DNA of 60,000 bases, from NCBI GenBank assembly GCA_029204225.1, contig CM055100.1:24809106-24869105 (forward strand), in the 5' to 3' direction. Positions 22,277 to 34,643 of the stretch are shown in pieces (the stretch's first letter is position 1; each line of letters opens with the position of its first letter). Origin of the DNA: Diphasiastrum complanatum (taxonomy: Eukaryota > Streptophyta > Lycopodiopsida > Lycopodiales > Lycopodiaceae). The position numbers and the translations under genes are program-made. The notes under the pieces are model-generated. The model was not told the DNA's origin. It worked only from the letters and a program-made list of their open reading frames with translations, and searched no databases.

Positions 22277-23517
22277 TGTTGTAAAGCTACCTTTACAAGC
22301 TTTACTTCCGGTGCCATCGGCGCCAGGTATGTCCTCGGCGCCAACAGCGCCCCTGCTGCTCCTAGCGCCAATGGCGCCGGCGCCGCTCCCGGCGCCACTG
22401 TGACCAAAATCTAGCCGGCACCAAGTTCCTATGGCTGAAAATCTTTGATCGGTTCTAGCGGAGTCCAGAGAGCTCAGATCGATGTGCAATCACCTCACAC
22501 GATCTAGGCATGATTAAAGGAAGCCTGGGGATCAATAAAATCTAGAGAGAGAAAATGACTTTCTAGAAAGAGAAAATTTTACAGAGAGAAAAATGTGCTT
22601 TACCAGCTTGGGTAGAGTGCTTGGTATGAGGGGGGGGGGGTGCCGAATCACACCAATACTATAGGGGAGTGCGGGTTGCGACTCAGGGCGAGCTCCAACC
22701 AAGTCTCAGCCTCCCTTGATGGAATGTTGTCATGGCTCTCGCGTTGGCATGCTAGTGCCCCGGAGACTAGGGTCGGTCACACACTTGAAATGTAACCTTC
22801 TCAGATTTATCAATAAAGTGGGATTTTCCTCAAACTGACTCTGATTACCTTCTGGGTTTCAGTGTTCGGTAAAAGCGCCAGTTGTAAGGCCGCTTTCAAA
22901 ATTTTTAACTTGGCACATAGCTGAGGGTCGTATCCCGGGACGCCAGCGGTATGCCGTCAGGACCATTCGGTCCGTGGCGACAGCGGTATGCTGTTGGGAC
23001 CATTTGGTCCAGGAACTGGTTGTTTCCATACCTGTCGCGGCTTGTGGTTCTGAGTGTTCCTTGCATGAACGTAAATGGGTTAAGCTCTTGGGGAACGGGC
23101 TCTAACCTGTCGGCTGAGTTTGATGGCTTGCTTGGGTGGATGTTACCTGTTTATGGCTGTCCAGTCTGGCGTGGCGCCAGGTTGGCTTCCAGCACTCATG
23201 ACAAAGCTTTCAGTTGGTTAAGTCTGATGTAAGTCAGACCGCTTGCTTGGAATGGATGTTACTCGTTTGTAACGAAGCTTCGAGTTGGTGAAGTTTGATG
23301 TATGTCGGGTGGCTTGCTTGAAGGGAAGTCACCCACATCGGGACTCCCGATCTGGCATGGCGCCAGGTTGGATCTCAATGTTGGTTTTCGGAACTTCAAG
23401 TTGGTTAAGTCTGATCATTGTTGGCTGCTTGTATGTCAAGTGGGTTTGGATGGCAAGAGTTGAAGGCTGGGAAGCTAAGTCGTGGTTCCCGGCTCCCTTT
23501 GGGATGCCTGCGCTACA
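22277..23517 (+). mobile_element. 3' LTR of the non-coding LTR retrotransposon
   Basis: 1241 bp, from TGTTGTAAAG to GCGCTACA, followed by the GATAA duplication at 23518-23522. Most differences from the left LTR are C/T or G/A changes, many in CG or GGCGCC contexts, consistent with decay of methylated DNA. The stretch 23439-23517 has no good match in the left copy. Confidence 0.8.
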
Positions 23518-23669
23518 GATAATGATGTCTATTTAATGTTTTTCGACGCAGGTACAAATTTAGGTAAGGGGTAATGATGATTTTGTATCACTTATTGGTG
23601 GATAATTATAGCTCCTAGGCCTCTATTCATTTTTTGACAAATGTATGGCTATGGTCAACATGAATAAGC

Positions 23670-23677
23670 TATAAATA
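23670..23677 (+). promoter_or_regulatory. TATA box candidate
   Basis: GCTATAAATATGGGCG lies about 340 bp upstream of the reading frame starting at 24013. The following sequence would be a transcribed leader carrying the 86-bp repeats. Confidence 0.45.
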
Positions 23678-23780
23678 TGGGCGCCACTCTCCATACTATG
23701 ATTCTGTGATCTTTTATTCAGAACTCCTTTGTCATGTTGTTTTCTGTCTTTCTCTCACGATATCAAGCGACGCCACGTGC

Positions 23781-24005
23781 CTTGTCCTACAGTGCATAGT
23801 CGGATTTATTCAGGCGCACTGAAGTGATATCAGCCTCTTCTAAAGTAATATCAGATCAATGCATGCATTGCTATAGTGTCCTCGATCGAAATAATTCAGT
23901 TGCATTGAACCGATATCGGCCTCTTCCTACAGAATATCGGATCAACGCGCCCCTTGTTCTAGAGTCCTCGACCGAAATAATTTAGACGTGTTGAATCGAT
24001 ATTAG
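23781..24005. repeat. 86-bp tandem repeat, about 2.6 units
   Basis: Units start near 23781, 23867 and 23953. Each carries CTTGT(C/T)CTA-like sequence, a CGAAATAATT(C/T)AG block, GCATTGAACCGATATCGGCC and AATATC(A/G)GATCAA. The word CCGATATCGG is a perfect palindrome. The repeats lie just before the start codon at 24013. Confidence 0.8.
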
Positions 24006-24012
24006 GTTCAAT

Positions 24013-25183
24013 ATGGCTAGTTCCTCCATGTTCTTAGAAAACAAACTTCTGTATTTTTTGAATACCAGTGACATTCCATCAGAGAAATTAGAGTATTTTT
24101 CCAAAAAAAAAATTGCACCTTTCGATATCGATAAGCTAGTTAATGAGAATCGTTATAATCTACTTTCTCTTATTGATAATTTTTCTCAGATTATTAGTAC
24201 TCTTGTTCAGAATATAGATAGTTTTTGTTTCATGAATATGTCGCCTTCTAATCAAAGGTACGAGGTTTGTCTTTTACAAAATTGCTAAAATTCCAGACGA
24301 TGAATTTGTTGGAGTTCTCATGACTGAAGCATCTACATTTGCTCCAGTTGATGTAGATGAAGTAGATACTGATATACGGGTTGAAATTGAAGCATCTATG
24401 GCTTCAGATTATCAGAAAACTCTCCCTCGTTCTATAATCCTCTCTGACTCTCTTCTATCTGCATCTCCTATTAAGCAATTAACTCTACTCGATATTTCTG
24501 TATATTTCATGAATAATGACTGTTATATTTCTTTTAATGATAAAGAACATGTTTTGAATTTAAGAGAGGATGAAATCCTCTCAATTTTTGCACAAAAAAT
24601 TTATCACAATTTTCTGACATTGTTGATTACACATACAATGACCTAGAAAGTGAGATAGATTATGATAAACATGGCAATTGGAAATCCGGCAATGAGGCAT
24701 TGGAGGCCATAATTGAAAAATCGAAAGCCTATGAAAAACCTTTGCCTACAGAGGAGGAAAATTTGAAATTCCAAAAAAAATTATTCCCCAAGGACTCAGT
24801 ATACCCCCTCGAAAAATGTAGAGGCCATTGGAGGACATGAGATTAGTAGAACAAACGTCATTGAATACGATGATTATGATTTGGTAAGTAAATATTATAT
24901 TGTTATTGATATTGTTCAGTTTTATTTATTCAAACATTGTGTTGAAGTTTGAGTTTGCATTGTTATGTATCATTCTAAATTTATTTTCTTGACTCCTTTA
25001 CAAGATGTTATTGAAATAGATGCCTTTGGTATGAGACATGGAGGCGTCCGAGGTGTATCAGCCAGGAGAAAGGATGTGTCTCTATCTCATTATTTGAAAA
25101 ACTTTCAAAATAATGAGATTTGTATATATCATTCATCTTTTAATCCATATGCTACCACCGAACCACTGAAAAAGTTGAACTAA
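24013..25183 (+). pseudogene. Unrecognised protein with one probable intron, frameshifted
   Basis: Starts ATGGCTAG at 24013 after a TATA box and repeat-rich leader. The first frame runs to about 24240. Coding character then continues one frame over through RFVFYKIAKIPDDEF and MTEASTF to about 24610, and again one frame over with DYTYNDLESEIDYDKHGNW. It is acidic and Lys-rich overall, with no membrane segment and no motif I know. At 24880 ATTTG/GTAAGTAAAT is a strong splice donor, and TTTACAAG near 25010 is a possible acceptor. The last part contains DAFGMRHGGVRGVSARRKD and ends at 25183. Two frameshifts indicate decay. It could be an accessory or gag-like frame of a transposon whose LTR is the 23.5-24.0 kb region, or a decayed host gene. 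I do not assign a function. Confidence 0.4.
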
Positions 25184-25572
25184 ATTTTTTTTTTTGAATT
25201 GTGTCCATGATTTTTAGCTCTATGAAATGCTCCTCTTGCTTGCCAATGAGATTTTTCCATGCCTTGTGATGACTAGATACTTAAGCTCCCAAATTCATTT
25301 GCAAAATAAGTTGCATGATGAAGAAAGATGTGCTGCAAACAAGAGTTTTGATAAGTTACATGAGCTTGTGTTATTTCTACGTATCGAGTGGAGGTAGCCT
25401 GTGTCAGATGCCAATACTTGTCAATCACAAGTTCGTATACCTCTAGATAACTATGTTCTCCACAATAATCAAACTATCCTAGAAGTAGGTTATGATGAGA
25501 CTCTGGGGTGTAGAAGTGGTATCATAATATTCCTCTTCTGTACATTTGGCACACATCGCCGAGTGACGGCAT
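25184..25572. other. Gene-free spacer
   Basis: Opens with a T-run after the stop codon. No feature recognised up to the gypsy LTR segment. Confidence 0.4.
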
Positions 25573-27412
25573 AGGGGCTTCACACTCCTCTTATATGACT
25601 CTTACTCATGCAATCTTCCAAAAGTGAAATGAAACCAAGGCGTGATACTTTGAATGAGTGAAACTCTCAACCCTTGATGACTCTCTCGAAATGAAGTGGA
25701 TGAATTAACAAAAACATAAGTCCCTAATCAAAACCTCTCAACTCATGGCCTAGAAGGAATGCTATACAACCATATGCTCCAAGTAGAATTTCTAGTATTA
25801 GCAACCTCTTTTGTTATGAACTTCACAAACTCCCATGAGTAAGAGTGTTCCTATAATCGAAAACTATTCCTCACAAGTGATGAAAAGTTACAAATCTACT
25901 CCAAGAGAGTACGAGAACTCCATAACATTCTCATCTTACCCCATAATGAATATCTCTATCTCTCAAACAATTGGTCTCTCTTAAGCAAGCTCTCAATATC
26001 ACTCTTGAAACCAATCGAACTCTCAAGAAACACTCATCCTAAATCTCTCAGCTCCTTGAAACACTTGTCACTATCCAACTATTGAAATATTTGTCATACT
26101 CCAACTATTCAACTCGTCCACTATTATTATGTTTTTGATACAAAGAGTGGACTCTCTTATATAGCCAAACCCAAAGGGTTGCCCTTCAATATGACATTTT
26201 TTCAATTGTCATGCATTTCATACTTTCTTTGCCACATGTCCCTCCCCTATTAGAGTTCACCTATTTTACTAGATTCTCCAACTTGCTCCCCTCTTCCAAA
26301 TAGGATGTTCATTGGGTTTTGGAGCTCAACAACCTTGAAGTTTATCTTTTCACGCTTCTCAAGTTTGTCTTTTCGATGCTTTTCCCAAGTGGCTCTCCCC
26401 TTAGATTGCCTTTTTCCAAAATAGTATGTGCTTAGGGCAAGGAACCTTTTTGCTTTATCATTGTTAACCAACCTGGTAGCTACTAGTCAACCCCTGTGGG
26501 TGTAGTTGTCCCATCATTTTCCTTGTGTCGCTTTTTGGTTTTTCTATGTTGTCGGCTTTTCCATATGTTCGTATTGCTTGGCCCGTTGGTCTGTCTGTGC
26601 TCGAAATTATCTTGACCTTGCCATTAGGATTTTCATGGTATTTTGAGCCTGTTATAATATTTTTGGTGACAAAATTTTCACTGTATTTTTTCTTCGCCGG
26701 TTCTTTTCTTGAAACTGGCTTCTGTAACATTCATGACTAGAGCTCTTTTGACAAACCGGTTTTTCTGCAAATGCACTAGGTAAACATATATTAGCAAAAC
26801 AACTTTGTACATGGTGCAATTTTAGCACGACTATGCCGGCTATTTTTACAACTGGCTAAAAAGCCGCAAAATAGTCCATTTCTAAGGCCACAAACTTTTA
26901 GCTAGCCTCATTAAGGGTGGGCTAGGACCCACTTCTAAGCGGACCGGCATTTTTCGCTCGGCTTTACATCTATCAAATATTTTTTACGGTCCTTGAGGCC
27001 GTCACAAAACTACTATAACTTGTCTAGCCACTTTAAGGGTAGGCTGGGCCCTTTTACAGAGGCAACTATATGCCAAATTTTTTTTTCTAGTAACCAGATT
27101 TTACATGCCCATTTTTTGCAGTTTTGAAAAAAGAAAGCCCAATATTAGTCCGATTTTCCGTGCAAAAATATCGGTTAACATGGCCATGTCCACTGGGTAG
27201 TATGGTCCCCATACGGCGGACCCAGAATCTCTGGTTCAGAAAATGCTCTCCTTTTGTTGGTACATCATGAGTGCTCTGGCCATAGCTTTGGGATCAGCAC
27301 CCTAGGTGGGTGATGCTAACCTGGTTCGTTGTAATTCAGCTTCCAGCAGGTCTTTGATCTTCATTCAATTTGGTACCTTCATTCCTGCAACACAACACTC
27401 CGTGACCTAATA
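25573..27412 (-). mobile_element. Gypsy-type LTR plus gag-end segment; inverted copy at 54478-56315
   Basis: Read on the minus strand it matches 54478-56315 nearly base for base over about 1.84 kb. Landmarks are ATGAAGATCAAAGACCTGCTG near 27350, the TATA box TATATAAG (plus-strand positions 26157-26164) and the end GGAGTGTGAAGCCCCT at 25573. The part near 27412 is the end of the gag frame. Remnant frames at 26250-26471 and 26464-26730 are shared by both copies and carry no known domain. The exact LTR ends could not be fixed. Confidence 0.7.
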
Positions 27413-27820
27413 GTGCTACAGTGGCTCCTACTTGCCTCGAAAGTTCAGTCAATATTCTCAAATATTGTCTAACTCCTTCTCCTTCTCCTTGTTGAAGGGA
27501 TGTCAAAGTGAACAACAAACCATCAATAGTTCTATGTGGGGCAAATTCAATCAGGAATAATCTATGAAAGGTCTCTATGTCTTTGATGGCCATTTTCTCG
27601 CAGTTCCCGTCAAGGTAATCGTAAAGTACATCATGATATGGTGGATTTGCTATGCGGTTTATCAAATAAGCGGTCCAAAATGCATTGATGTGATCTTCAG
27701 CATCTCGTAAGGGGCTCCATGAATCTCCGGGGTTGTGCTTCTCAACTTTGGTAAAAGGTTCTATATCAACAAGAATTACTATAGGCTCAGTAACTCGAGC
27801 AGCCACAAATTTCAGTTGTG
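27336..27820 (-). pseudogene. Ty3/gypsy gag fragment
   Basis: About 155 residues with the retrotransposon gag pattern: DAEDHINAFWTAYLINRI, then MAIKDIETFHRLFLIEFAP, then LTSLQQGEGEGVRQYLRILTEL.RQV. There is no good ATG at the upstream end. The frame is cut at about 27820 by the neighbouring two-gene locus and ends in a stop at 27336. It runs directly into the LTR-containing segment, so protease, RT and integrase are missing. Confidence 0.7.
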
Positions 27821-27887
27821 AACTCTCGACAATGATAACGATATAAGGTATTTGAAATATATCTTTTCTGAAATGATCTCACAGTAC

Positions 27888-29583
27888 TCAAATGATTCCT
27901 TTGGACGATGGATATGATTGGCCATAATAGAAGTCAAATAACTGCTCTCCATATCTGAACTTGATGGAAGTAAAGTACTTTGGAAAAGAGCTTGTATAGG
28001 ATTCCAGAGATCCTGGAAGACACATGGAAGGTAAAGTTCCCTACTTGAAAAAATTCAAGAGATTACACTATGAAGCAAAAAGCGATTGTGTTAATATGTA
28101 TAGACATACCTTCTGCATCTCGACATAACTCTAGTATATTCAAAGCCTCCAATCTAAGAGCCTCATAGAATACTTTACGAGCAACCCACATGCGGAACAA
28201 TTTGTCACCCTACAGAATACTGTATTGATCACGAGCCACAGCTCCACCCAAGCATAGTGACAGCCATTGACACCTTGTCTCATTGGAAACCTCTACCAAA
28301 CGCGACACATTTAGCTTTTCTAAACCCATAGAAAAACCCTTCTCTTCCAAAATCTTTGTTGTTATAAGCTTGAACCACTGTTCTCCATGCTTAGGGTCAA
28401 CAATACCCAGTAGTTTTGTCATGTGATTGCCATATTTCCTCCTTACACATAACTCAGCCTCTGCCTGATGTATACAATTTTTGCCAACATGAAGCATGTA
28501 AGTGGATACCATGGCATTGTGCCCTTTCTTTTCTCCAAGTCTCTAACACCTGGACTTGAGCCAACTCTTTCGTCGTGAACTTACTCTCAAAGTAGAAAGC
28601 ATCACTCTCTCCCAACTTCCTCACTGAATACAACACATCCTTTAACTCTGTTTTAACTATAGCCTCCTCATTCAATCTACAAAGAAACCAATAACACTCA
28701 TCAATCAATACAAATCTTTATGGTATATGTGACATCATAAATGATTTGATTAACTGAAAATAGCAACTTCCTATTTGTAAGTTGAAGAACCAAGAATTTC
28801 TTGCCTATTGATTCTATTCAAAGCTGTAAATAGAGGCTTAGAATCTGAGGGTGAAACACTTATGAAAGAGGCCTTTATAGACACATGCTTCTCCCTGTCA
28901 TAACGAAATGTCTCTGTTATTTCCTCTAGCCATGCTTTCGTTCTGTGGTTCCCATCCCAGCATAAAAACATTTTTCCAGAAAGGTCTGCCCAATCTTCAC
29001 TGGTGGCAAGCTCTTGCTCGAAGGATTCATTAACCTCCAACCAACCATATTGGGTCCCATGTGGATTTTATGTCATTGTTAATCTTAACTAGCACACCAC
29101 CCACTCCATACAATGAGAGTACAAAGGCACCTTTCTCCTCAAGATAGCCATCTTGCCTGAATGTGGCCCTTAGAACCCTTTTCAAGCGACCAACTTGACG
29201 GACACTCTCATGAATGTAAATTTTACACAAAGGAATAAATGGAGGTGGTGTCCGTGTTAGCACTCGAAGTCGCTTCATAGTAGATGATAGCATTTCCACA
29301 TGAAATTTTTTTGGAATGTTAGCAATCTCATCATCTTGAGACCTACCCTTCTTCTTTCTTCCCTCATCCTCAATGTCATCCAAGGCAAATCCTCCTGTAG
29401 GTCTTCTTGCAATCGACGTAACTCACCGTCCACCTCCTCTTCTTCATGTGTTTCTTCCACAACAATATTCTCGACGCATTCTTCTAGAACATCTTGGCTC
29501 TGAGTGGATTCCATTTCAAGGTCAGTAGCAGCTCTTCTATGCATAGATCTTGTTAACACCATTTTGCATGAACACGACATCAA
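27888..29583 (-). pseudogene. ParB-fold-like protein gene with one intron, broken
   Basis: Right to left. The N-terminus is acidic (LEECVENIVVEETHEEEEVD) and then basic (GRKKKGRSQDD). Next comes PPFIPLCKIYIHESVRQVGRLKRVLRATFRQDG, followed by LSGKMFLCWDGNHRTKAWLEEI (about 28920-29000). This order, with a G-N-H-R motif after a helix carrying Arg, resembles the ParB/sulfiredoxin-like fold. The remaining 300 residues are unrecognised. An intron with consensus ends fits at 28013-28109: GCAGAAG/GTATGT to TCTTCCAG/GATC. Splicing it joins exon 1 to 41 more codons ending TGA at 27888. Defects are frame changes near 29380, 29040 and 28510, a gap or second intron near 28700-28770, and one TAG (CAG to TAG) at 28212. 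It is divergently oriented to the transposase at 30361. The ParB-like assignment is by motif only. Confidence 0.45.
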
Positions 29584-30360
29584 ATTAATGATGGATTCTT
29601 TTCCCTACTTGGTTAGATTGAGAGACCAACCAACTGAGGGAAAGCAATGGTAACTAATTTCATCTATTCCATCAGAATTTGAGCTAAGTACAATTAATCT
29701 CAAGAATGTGTATCAGACAATTGAAATTTTGTGTAGGCCTAAAGCTGTGCAGGGCTATTGGTGAGACTATTCAAGTTTTTTGACTAGCCACAATTGTCAC
29801 AAGACAACAATATTTTCTTTTCTGTCTAGCTTTCTGATGGCACCATAGAAACCTTCAGCTTCATTCCCCACTTCATGATGGTTCATCCGATTTAGGGAGA
29901 GTTCACTTCCTATCTATCAATATCTATTTTTGTGTTTGATTTTCCATTCCATCTACGGTTTCTGCCTTGTTCTATTCAAGAGTTGTAATTCAAAGTTTTG
30001 GACGTTCTCAATGACAACTATTGGGATCATGTATCAAGACTCCGAATTTTTTTACGCTAGTGACAATGGAGGCATTACAATTATATTAGAGGGTGTGATT
30101 GCCTTACATTTTTCTCTTACAGAGATCATGTTTGGGCTTTACCATTCAATATCTCAAGCTTCAACAAGCAGTCCAATGATGGTTTCCTGTGTTTCATTTA
30201 GAATTCATCCAGCCAAAGCATTTGTTGTGGAGCACGGGCTAAGCACCAACGTCTATATACAACTCAGATCAAAATCTAGCACCTCTAAACAACAAATTCT
30301 CAATCCAATAGACATTGTGGATTTGGAAGAAAACATATCTCTTGGTCAGAGCTAGGTTGC
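29584..30360. other. Intergenic region between two divergent genes
   Basis: The two frames point away from each other, so any promoters must lie here, perhaps shared. A weak open frame on the plus strand (about 29930-30355) lacks an ATG at its start but stays in frame with the transposase after one stop codon, so it may be the transposase N-terminus. Confidence 0.4.
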
Positions 30361-32725
30361 CACTCCTCCATATGTCATTCGAAAGCCAAATACTCAAGAC
30401 AATCAAGCATCAGTTGTTTTGTCTGTGTTTGATTTGATCAACAAGTTATCAACAAACAGCAAGTTGCACAAGCTAGCTGATGGAATAAAGACCATCAAGC
30501 CAGTGACTGAGATTCCTGCCAGGTATGATGGCGATTCTATTTTTGAATTGCCAAGTGTTTCAGAAAAAAGCAACTCCATGTCCGGAATGGAATAGAACAA
30601 GGATGGTCATCCATGGATTCACTATGTTACAACATCCATTTACGGTTTTGCAGGAGATGTTAGAATGCCCTATTGTGGAGGTTCTTTTGTTTGTAAGAAT
30701 GAGTTGTGCGGTTGTCTAAAGTCCTTCAGACATGCAAACACTACCAAATGGAGAGGAAGATTATGTGTTTGTTGCCCTTTGGGCCCCATTGAAAAAATTC
30801 ATGGTGGCTTTTCTTGTTATTATTGTGGTGTCAAACCTACATGCATTGATACATGTCATGCAAAAATATACTACGTGATTCCACATGATATTAGACGCAC
30901 AAGGCTAGTCATTCACTTGGGAAAATATTGTCATGATGTTGTTGAAGGAGAATCTTTGCAGACACAGAATATTGTACAAAATCTCATAAAAGAACAAATT
31001 GGAAAACTATCAGGTGTGGGACAAAAGAAGATTGAGAAGGTCGCCAAGGAATTGATAATGAATGGCTTGCTTTCTGCAAGTGAAGCTGGGTTAGTAAAAT
31101 TCTGGGAGATGCTAAATGGTGTAATGAGAAAACATGGTTTAGATAAAGTGCAATTTCTAGGATTTATGGCAGATGAAGCTGGGGCAAATTGGGTAGTTGT
31201 TAGGAGGATATATGGTGATGGAGACAGAGTCTGTATGGAGGGACGAGAGAGATCTTGTCTATTCCATTTTAAAGATAGTCTGAAAAAACATACAGACCAA
31301 TGTATAGTGCAAGATATGTGGAGCAAACATATGTTGCTTTGCAAAGACTGGAGACTTGCAATTGATACCACCACGTATGCCAATGCAAAATAAGTATCGT
31401 GTGAGCGTTCTGAGGATAGGAACTGCGTATTCTGGTCATGTACCTGCTCTGGAAGCATGGCTCTCTTGGTGGCACGTTAGATACTCCCATTGGAGAAGAT
31501 ACATGAATTTGGTGAGAAACATTCTTATTATAAGCTTTGTTTGATGTATTTCTTATTTAGGTAAAATTTGCTTCAATCTTAGAATTGAGAGATGGATTGG
31601 CAGGTGATTGAGGATACTGGTATTGCACAATTCCTACTGTGAATTTATCAGAGTCTATACATGGTAGTTGGCTTGTGGCAGAGGCATTTCGTTTGCAGCT
31701 GTCTCTTTATGAAGCGTGTGTGGGTGATATGGTGAATGCAATTTTGCAAAGTGCTAGATATGCTTCATATATCAAAGGCATGCATATTGGAATGGGGCCT
31801 AGTTTAGAGAAATTAATCAGCCGAGTATCATCCAAAAAAGCATCTTCCATGCAGAGACAACCATTCGTCAATCTTGTGCGTGGTGCTGTTGATTTTGCGT
31901 CACTATCTTCCACTTCATCGACCTTAAGTGGAAATGAACATAGTGTTGCGAGAAAACGTCCCATTTCAGATTGGGCAACAAATGACGTTAATGTTTCCCA
32001 TAGACCAAATATCATGTACGTCAATGTCAGATAGTCTACTACTCAGGTGGAAGTGCCTCATCCTGAACGAATCATCAAACATCACCTACAATTATCCCTC
32101 AACATTGTGGAGAGAGATCTTCACAAGACCATGTGGGCAATTCGGCAGATTCCTAAATGTAGCGAGACAATTTGCATGGGAATGGTGGATGGCAGAAAGA
32201 AATGTGGTGAATTACTTGCATCTAGAAGAACTACAGAAACAGTTGTTGCTCCTAGTTTTTTTGGTAGGCATCGACATAGTTGTGGCGAAACAATGCAATT
32301 TATGTGGTTTTGCCCATCAGATGCTACTCACACATGGCGGCCAAACAAGAGCATAGAAGCACCACTGTCAAAAAACAAAGGTAAATGGTGTGTGAGTACT
32401 GGAACAACTCTTAACTAGTGGAGGTTGACATTCTCAACAAGGTGGGTACATGTTGGAGAGCGTTGAGGTTGATTCTATTGGTGTAACAAATCCAAATGGA
32501 AATACATACATAGTTACAATCCAAGAATCACGACAATGCACTTGTGAAGATTTCATTAGAAGCACGTACAAAGGAAAGTTCACACCATGCAAGCACATGT
32601 ACTTTGTATACATAGTTGTATTAGGGATGGACATTGATCATAAGATGGTTATGCACCAACCTTACGTAAGTGTGCTTGAATTGTTTCAAATACTTTCTAC
32701 GGAGAGAAATGCAACGCAGTTGTGA
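30361..32725 (+). pseudogene. Mutator-like transposase with SWIM zinc finger, broken
   Basis: In order: a Cys-rich N-terminal region (30665-30890) with CGGSFVC, CLCVCC-like and CYYCG clusters followed by RRTRLVIHLGKYCHD, which resembles a zinc DNA-binding module. Then a transposase core with QFLGFMADEAGANW and CLFHFKDSLKKH.DQC, where the Asp would be the second catalytic acid of a DDE enzyme. Then WLSWWHVRYSHWRRYM, a probable intron from AATTTG/GTGAGA (31512) to about 31610, and TVNLSESIHGSW with a Glu suited to the third acid. The C-terminus (32450-32725) has QCTCEDF...PCKHMYFVY, a SWIM finger (CxC...CxH) as in Mutator-like transposases. Stops (30592 and others) and frame changes near 31395 and 32035 inactivate it. 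Terminal inverted repeats were not found. Confidence 0.65.
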
Positions 32726-32929
32726 TGCGTTGTAGTGCTCTTTATCAGGACTCATTCATATGGTTTAGAGAAATGCAGTGTGTATATGTCAAGCGCGTAT
32801 AAAAATACGTGGTTTTTGTTGCAGCTGCAGTTCCTTACATTTCAATTTTGAAATATTTTATTTTTGTTTTCAGAGTTTTGTCACATTGTGAATTGAATCA
32901 GAATGAGAACGTACTTGTATTGATGTTGG

Positions 32930-33500
32930 TTCCATCCAAGATTAAGTTGTGGTAAAATACAAAATAGGGCTTTGTATTGGAGTATTTGTAAGCTGTTCTA
33001 AATGCCCACAAAGTAGCATGTAACTTGTGCTCCCAATAAAATCTGCTAGCTTCCATTGTTTTCGTGATCACGCTACACGAGATCTTATTGGATGATTCCG
33101 CCTGCCCATTACTGCAAGGATAATAAGGCATGTTGTGAATCGATGGATCACGAAGAATTCCTCCAATAGGACTTTGATGGTCTCATTGACGAAATGGCTT
33201 CCGCGATCACTAACTATCTCCACCGGGCAATTGAAGCACACAATGATATTTTCATACTCAAGCATCAATTGTTCACACTGCCTTGGCTTTGACCCATTTG
33301 GTGAGGTAATCCGTAGCCATGATAATATATCGGTCTTGTTAACTTCTTGCAGCAGGGTGGATAGAAACAATATAGTCCAATCTCCACTTCTTGAATGGTG
33401 CTTGAGCTAGAACTGGGTGTAAAAGATCATAGTTCAATCTTGTTGGTCTCCTAGCCCTTTGGCACATATCGCACTGTTGGATTATTCTCCTTCTACCAAT
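32930..33500 (-). pseudogene. Ty3/gypsy integrase fragment
   Basis: The minus strand reads a zinc-binding end CDICQRARRPTRLNYDLLHP, a WRLDYIVSIHPAARS block and RYIIMATDYLT. It continues with a VCFNCPVEIVSDRGSHFVNETI core motif carrying the second catalytic Asp. After a frame change comes YYPCSNGQAESSNK (catalytic Glu), FYWEHKLHATLWAFRTAYK. Three frames are needed and the rest of the element is absent. It is a different copy, in opposite orientation, from the gypsy integrase at 12.6-13.6 kb. Confidence 0.85.
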
Positions 33501-33529
33501 CGACTAATCGGTTTTAATCTTCATCCATT

Positions 33530-34643
<1,114 letters not shown>

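Noticed and set aside
19385-23232. 93-codon frame conserved between 19385-19666 and 22951-23232
   Set aside because: The two lie in the two LTRs of one element, so similarity is expected without coding function. The Gly/Ala-rich minus-strand frames at 18694 and 22259 are explained by GGCGCC repeats.
24013-25183. Endogenous plant pararetrovirus origin for the unrecognised frame
   Set aside because: The leader plus frame layout is compatible, but no movement-protein, coat-protein zinc knuckle or RT motif was visible, so the idea is not supported.
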